Assembly: GCF_004343725.1 (NCBI RefSeq) | Contig: NZ_PTQW01000037.1 | Location: 17,393 to 81,392 of the forward strand | Length of the DNA: 64,000 nucleotides | Source: Treponema sp. J25 | GTDB taxonomy: Bacteria > Spirochaetota > Spirochaetia > Treponematales > Breznakiellaceae | Reading direction: 5' to 3' | Part shown: positions 60,651 through 64,000 of the stretch, piece after piece | Layout: each line of letters begins with the position of its first letter | How positions within the stretch are numbered: the stretch's first letter is position 1 | Made by a program: the position numbers and the translations under genes | The notes under the pieces: generated by a model | The model's database searches: none | Seen by the model: the letters and a program-made list of their open reading frames with translations, nothing else | What the model was told of the DNA's origin: nothing

Positions 60651-61857
60651 TATTAAGGTCCTCTTCTAAAAAATCCACACAGAGGATACACCCCGCCAGA
60701 GGTCCCTGGCAGAGGCGAACCGAGATGGTTCTACATAAAGACCCCGTAGCAAATGAAATATAGGGATCCGAATAATACTGATTTCCCCCGGCTTTAAGAT
60801 GGAGATAATACTCTTTTTCGCTTAAATCATCCCCAGGCCGGGCCGGTCGATACAGGTTGTTTTTACTGCTCACAGGCATGCGAACATAGGTTTCCGAAAT
60901 TTGAATCCCCTCCGGATTAAGCAGATACAAACATTCAATGGCGGGATCTTCCCCCATAAGAGAGGGGAGAACCTTTTCTAAATGGAAGCCCTCGCTTTCT
61001 ACTTCAAGATGTTTTACAAGACGATGGATCCGTTGAATACGCTCACGGCTTCTTTGGTTAATCCCCTCAATTCGATGCAAAAGGTACGAGGCCGCATCAG
61101 AGAAAAGTTTTTGAACCCTTGCATACATCCTCTGGGAAGAGCCTTCGTCCCTCTCCTCAAAGGGTGGGGCAACGAAAAACCCCTGTATGATATCTACCCC
61201 CACATCCAGGGCTTCAAAAAACTGGGCCTCCGTTTCTACCCCTTCAAGCAACGGAAGGGCCCCCACACTGGTAATCCACGAGACAAGGCCCCGCAAAAGG
61301 GAACGCCTATAGACAGAAGATAGGGAAGGGGCACAAAAAACCGATCGAGAAATCTTAATAATATCGGGACCAAGAGCGGCAAGCCGGTGTACACTCGAAC
61401 AGCCCTCTCCAAAATCATCAATAGCAATTAAAAAGCCCCGATCCCGATAGACTCGTACAAAAGAAACAAGATCCTCAAAATTATCCAGGGAACGTTCCAC
61501 TAATTCTATTACAATATTTCCTGGATTAATACCGACATCTTCCACCATTTGAGCAAAGAATCCGGAACCTGCTACCCCCATATCAAGAAGGGATACATCA
61601 AAGTTAAGGAATAAAAGGGACCCCTCTTCCGATGGGTGAAACCTCTTCCACGCCGTAAGAGCCGAAAATCGGCAGGCCCGATCAAATTCGACAAGACAGC
61701 CATTCTCCTGGGCCTCCTTATAGAGGCTCTCATAGGATATCACGATATCATGACCAGGTATCATGCCCCGAGTCAGAGCCTCATAGCCAATAATTGTCTT
61801 CCGTCTCATCGACACAATAGGCTGAAAGAAGGTAGTAAGTTCATATTTTGTTTTCAT
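60646..61857 (-). CDS. EAL-domain phosphodiesterase with C-terminal sensor-like module
   Basis: A 403-residue soluble protein. The EAL domain (about 1-245) keeps the catalytic set: Glu in GYEALTRG, Asn in FLNFDV, Glu in VIELVER, DDFGEGCSS, Lys in IIKISRS (Ser for the usual Asp), Glu in LEGVETEAQ and Gln in QGFFVAPP, so it should hydrolyse cyclic di-GMP. A helical linker follows, then a PDC/Cache-like module (about 305-400: EYYLHLKAGGNQYYSDPYIS and CRTISVRLCQGPLAGCILCV). The next upstream gene has the same module. The site before the ATG is weak (AAAGG, nine bases). Confidence 0.88.
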   Translation of the reverse strand: MKTKYELTTFFQPIVSMRRKTIIGYEALTRGMIPGHDIVISYESLYKEAQENGCLVEFDRACRFSALTAWKRFHPSEEGSLLFLNFDVSLLDMGVAGSGFFAQMVEDVGINPGNIVIELVERSLDNFEDLVSFVRVYRDRGFLIAIDDFGEGCSSVHRLAALGPDIIKISRSVFCAPSLSSVYRRSLLRGLVSWITSVGALPLLEGVETEAQFFEALDVGVDIIQGFFVAPPFEERDEGSSQRMYARVQKLFSDAASYLLHRIEGINQRSRERIQRIHRLVKHLEVESEGFHLEKVLPSLMGEDPAIECLYLLNPEGIQISETYVRMPVSSKNNLYRPARPGDDLSEKEYYLHLKAGGNQYYSDPYISFATGSLCRTISVRLCQGPLAGCILCVDFLEEDLNS

Positions 61858-61942
61858 ATCAATAGGCCTTTTTAATTTAGAATTTTCCTTATCAATTTCT
61901 TGCCATTCCCCTTTAACGATCTTTTATTGCGGTTCCTTTCCG

Positions 61943-61971
61943 GCTTGCTTTTTGGGGCCACCGCGGCTCCC
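61943..61971. repeat. Short repeat fragment
   Basis: In the gap between the EAL and chemoreceptor-like genes, GCTTGCTTTTTGGGGCCA runs directly into CCGCGGCTCCC. The first half matches the T-tract units at 63.8-63.95 kb, the second the CGCGGCTCCC block of the repeats at 4.1 and 63.6 kb. Confidence 0.5.
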
Positions 61972-62003
61972 TGTACGTTATTTGCCTCCTCCACTCACTC
62001 TCC

Positions 62004-63281
62004 TTACTTTTCCGCTAAATATCGCAGGTCCACATCCGCGCAAAGCACCCCATAGCAGGAGCCTTCCGAAAAGAGAGGCAGGGCCACCGTAATGCACAGG
62101 GCCCGGGTAGCACTCGAAAGGTACACCGGCGACACATAGGCTTCCCCCTTCTTCATGGGGATCTGATAGTATTCCTTGTGAGCCCGGAGTTCCCCGTACC
62201 CTTCGCAGGCCTCATGCTCCGTTCGATAGCGGGGTGCGTAGATATTACAGGAAACCTGGCGGCCCGTTGCATCCAGCACATAGAGCAATTCAAAAAGCGG
62301 AGCCTGTTCACTGTGTTCGCTAAGAATCCCATCAAGCTGGACCCGATCAAAAAGCAAGGACGGCGAAAGGTCCTCCGTAATTCGGCGGGCCTCCTCAAGG
62401 GCCTCATGGTGGAGTTCTGTAGTTTCGTGGCTGGCCACCTCCGTTTCCCGCTGGATCATCCCGAATAATCTATCCGCCATGGTCTCTATCTGTCTGGATC
62501 GCTCAAGCAACTCCGTCGCAGACTGTCCCAAGGCCCCCAATCGTTCCATAGAATCCTTCCATTCGGAAATCTGGGCCCCCGAAAATTCTTCATACTGGTG
62601 AATCAGGGCAAGGACCGCCTGGGTGTTATCCCGGACATGACGACTATCCTCCAGGAAACGGCGAACCCTTTTTTCAAGGCTGGAATACACATCCATGGCG
62701 GTAGCAAGTTTCTTCATAAGCTCCTGCACACGGCCGTGTACCAGGGCCCCCTGTTCCCGAATAGTATCCGTAAAAGTTCGAGACCGATCCGCCAGGCTCC
62801 GCATTTCCCGGGCAATAATCGAAAAAGAACGGCCCCGCTCCCCATACCTGGAAGCCTCTATGGCGGTGTTTATCGAAAGAATATGAAGCACCTCAAATAT
62901 ATCCGTCACCGCAGAAAGGGAATCCAGCATGGTCGCCAGGGAAGGCCCCATTTCCTTGATTTCGGTCCACACCCCCTGCAGTTCCTTACTGCTTTTCACA
63001 AAAAGGCTCGTGAGCTCCTGTTCTTGCCCCAGCCATTCCATCACGGTTTGACTGTTTTGAACCAGTTTCTCCGAGCCCGCCCTCTGGGATTGAACCGTTT
63101 TATCGAGGCTCTGCAGGTTACCTTTCAATCGAGTCTGCAGAGTGCTAACCGTCTGGACCTGCGCTTCTGCCGTTTTTTTCAGGGAATCCACCTGTTCATC
63201 CAGGTGCTGGGCGGTTTCGCAGAGTCGTACCAGTTGTAAAAGCTTTTCCGTAGAACCACAAGAAACATCGGCCCTCGCCAT
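62004..63281 (-). CDS. Soluble chemoreceptor-like protein with C-terminal sensor module
   Basis: A 425-residue cytoplasmic protein. A long coiled-coil (about 15-110 and 185-290) surrounds a methyl-accepting-type hairpin tip (about 115-180: LHILSINTAIEASRYGERGRS, FSIIAREMRSLADRS) resembling the chemoreceptor LNAAIEAARAGE and RGFAVVA segments. There are no membrane helices. The C-terminal PDC/Cache-like module (about 320-420) resembles that of the adjacent EAL protein (EYYQIPMKKGEAYVSPVYLS, LCITVALPLFSEG). It would pass a cytoplasmic cue to CheA/CheW arrays, or act as a structural coil. GAGG upstream. Confidence 0.83.
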   Translation of the reverse strand: MARADVSCGSTEKLLQLVRLCETAQHLDEQVDSLKKTAEAQVQTVSTLQTRLKGNLQSLDKTVQSQRAGSEKLVQNSQTVMEWLGQEQELTSLFVKSSKELQGVWTEIKEMGPSLATMLDSLSAVTDIFEVLHILSINTAIEASRYGERGRSFSIIAREMRSLADRSRTFTDTIREQGALVHGRVQELMKKLATAMDVYSSLEKRVRRFLEDSRHVRDNTQAVLALIHQYEEFSGAQISEWKDSMERLGALGQSATELLERSRQIETMADRLFGMIQRETEVASHETTELHHEALEEARRITEDLSPSLLFDRVQLDGILSEHSEQAPLFELLYVLDATGRQVSCNIYAPRYRTEHEACEGYGELRAHKEYYQIPMKKGEAYVSPVYLSSATRALCITVALPLFSEGSCYGVLCADVDLRYLAEK

Positions 63282-63323
63282 GGTTGCCTCACCTTCGGTA
63301 TTTTCTTCTATCCCAGGTATTTT

Positions 63324-63539
63324 TTATATAAACAGCAAGGACCGTGCCATAATCAGCATAAAGACAGCATCCCCCATATTCTTAAGGGGAAAACACCCTA
63401 TCGCAAGAATTTCTTTCTTTTTTTTAGCATCCAAAACAAAAAATGCCCTTCCCTCCTCCATCGGACAGTCATCAAAAAAATACATAAAGGTATGTTTTCC
63501 ATCATTTCCTACACGGATGTAGCCTTGAGGGGGGAGCAC
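63324..63539 (-). CDS. Possible small protein abutting a repeat (71 aa)
   Basis: An open frame with protein-like composition (GYIRVGNDGKHTFMYFF, EEGRAFFVLDAKKKKEIL) and a hydrophobic end (DAVFMLIMARSLLFI). Not recognised. Its GTG start lies inside the left edge of repeat copy 2, and no good ribosome site is seen. It may be a gene whose 5' end was replaced by the repeat, or a chance frame. Confidence 0.3.
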   Translation of the reverse strand: MLPPQGYIRVGNDGKHTFMYFFDDCPMEEGRAFFVLDAKKKKEILAIGCFPLKNMGDAVFMLIMARSLLFI

Positions 63540-63712
63540 CGAAAACTACTCCTCTGGGCCGCTCTCCCCACGCCCCCACATCAGCCACCGCGGCTCCCCC
63601 CTCGCGCCTGCTTCCTTCGCCGCTTCCACAGCCCCTCCCCGGCCGGGCGTCCCGCCCGGCCCACTACCCAGCCTCCACGGCTCAGGCGATCAGGCGCTCC
63701 CCCCACTCCGGG
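63527..63712. repeat. G+C-rich dispersed repeat, copy 2
   Basis: Same block order and orientation as 4081-4265: GAGGGGGGAGCACCG, the block from CGCGGCTCCCCCC to CCTTCGCCGC (one substitution), CCACTACCC, and the block from CCACGGCTCAGGCG to CTCCCCCCACTCC. The DNA between blocks is unrelated, so the blocks themselves seem to be conserved. Confidence 0.75.
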
Positions 63713-64000
63713 CTCACCCACGGCGGGGCCCTTCTCAGGGCCCCTTTAGCCAATCTTACCCGGTTCTGGCGGCCTCTAAGCCCCGCCGGGAGGTTTTTGC
63801 CGATGGGGGCCGCTCCCTCCAGACCCCCCGGGAGCTTTTTGGGGGCCACGACTCAAATCCTCACTGGGCGTTTTTTGGCCCCTTTCCGGGTTACCCCGCC
63901 ACAGCGCCAGTTTTTTTGGGGGCCACCTCTCCATGCCACATCGCTAGCTTTTTGGGCCCCTCCTCCCTCCCACACCACTGCACCCGATTTCCCCTCCCAG
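63713..64000. repeat. T-tract/GGGGGCC array at the right edge
   Basis: The last 288 bases hold no gene. T5-T7 tracts start at 63794, 63836, 63871, 63911 and 63949, spaced 35-42 bases. Most are followed by G runs then GGCCAC or GGCCCC (clearest: GAGCTTTTTGGGGGCCAC at 63832, AGTTTTTTTGGGGGCCAC at 63909). It is a degenerate array of about 40-base units, cut by the window end. Confidence 0.5.

Overview
The window reads as chromosomal DNA of a Spirochaetota member, most likely a treponeme-like lineage (Treponemataceae or Breznakiellaceae; inference). Pointers are the def-fmt-PASTA gene order, dksA next to infA, a complete Bat (moxR-DUF58-batA-batB-TPR-batD) operon, a giant outer-membrane protein with eight FlgD-type Ig repeats and an OmpA tail, many PAS/receiver/HD-GYP/EAL signalling proteins and a lycopene-cyclase-domain gene. 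There are no tRNA, rRNA, transposase, phage or CRISPR features. Base composition is mixed: most genes are G+C-rich, while about 33.3-46.4 kb is visibly richer in A+T.

Layout. 0-1.2 kb: 3' two thirds of uvrC. 1.2-5.5 kb (minus): a def-fmt-PASTA unit, a dispersed repeat, then azlC-azlD. 5.6-7.6 kb (plus): SDR dehydrogenase, ThuA-like protein and a small membrane protein. 7.7-12.5 kb: ogt and the giant Ig/OmpA protein. 12.6-18.1 kb: methyltransferase, mannose-1-phosphate guanylyltransferase, acetate kinase, PfkB kinase, DJ-1. 18.2-23.1 kb: double-receiver regulator, hybrid kinase, PHP phosphatase. 23.1-24.0 kb: dksA and infA. 24.1-31.9 kb (minus): Bat operon ending in smr. 31.9-35.2 kb: aminotransferase, unknown protein, solute-binding lipoprotein. 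35.3-43.4 kb: tolC-hlyD-RND-PII-like efflux operon with a divergent two-component system. 43.4-46.3 kb: nicotinamidase and HD-GYP protein. 46.6-50.9 kb: potABCD. 51.0-58.2 kb: TsaC/Sua5-type protein, then a riboswitch-led tungstate uptake and Mo/W-cofactor operon (tupABC-moeA-moaA-moaC-MOSC-mog). 58.2-64 kb: repeats, LEA2 protein, lycopene-cyclase-domain protein, an EAL protein and a soluble chemoreceptor-like protein sharing one C-terminal module, then a repeat-rich end.

Three patterns stand out. (1) At least seven first-in-unit genes lack a Shine-Dalgarno sequence and have a promoter whose -10 box ends 6-7 bases before the ATG, which predicts leaderless mRNAs; two pairs are divergent and one pair shares its -35 box. 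(2) Several conserved enzymes (Fmt, a methyltransferase, Sua5-type protein, MOSC, Mog) carry extra low-complexity segments that coincide with hairpin-rich DNA, recalling in-frame palindromic elements known in Rickettsia. (3) A G+C-rich intergenic repeat family occurs at 4.1, 61.95 and 63.5-63.95 kb. All of this was read by eye; no alignment or folding program was run.
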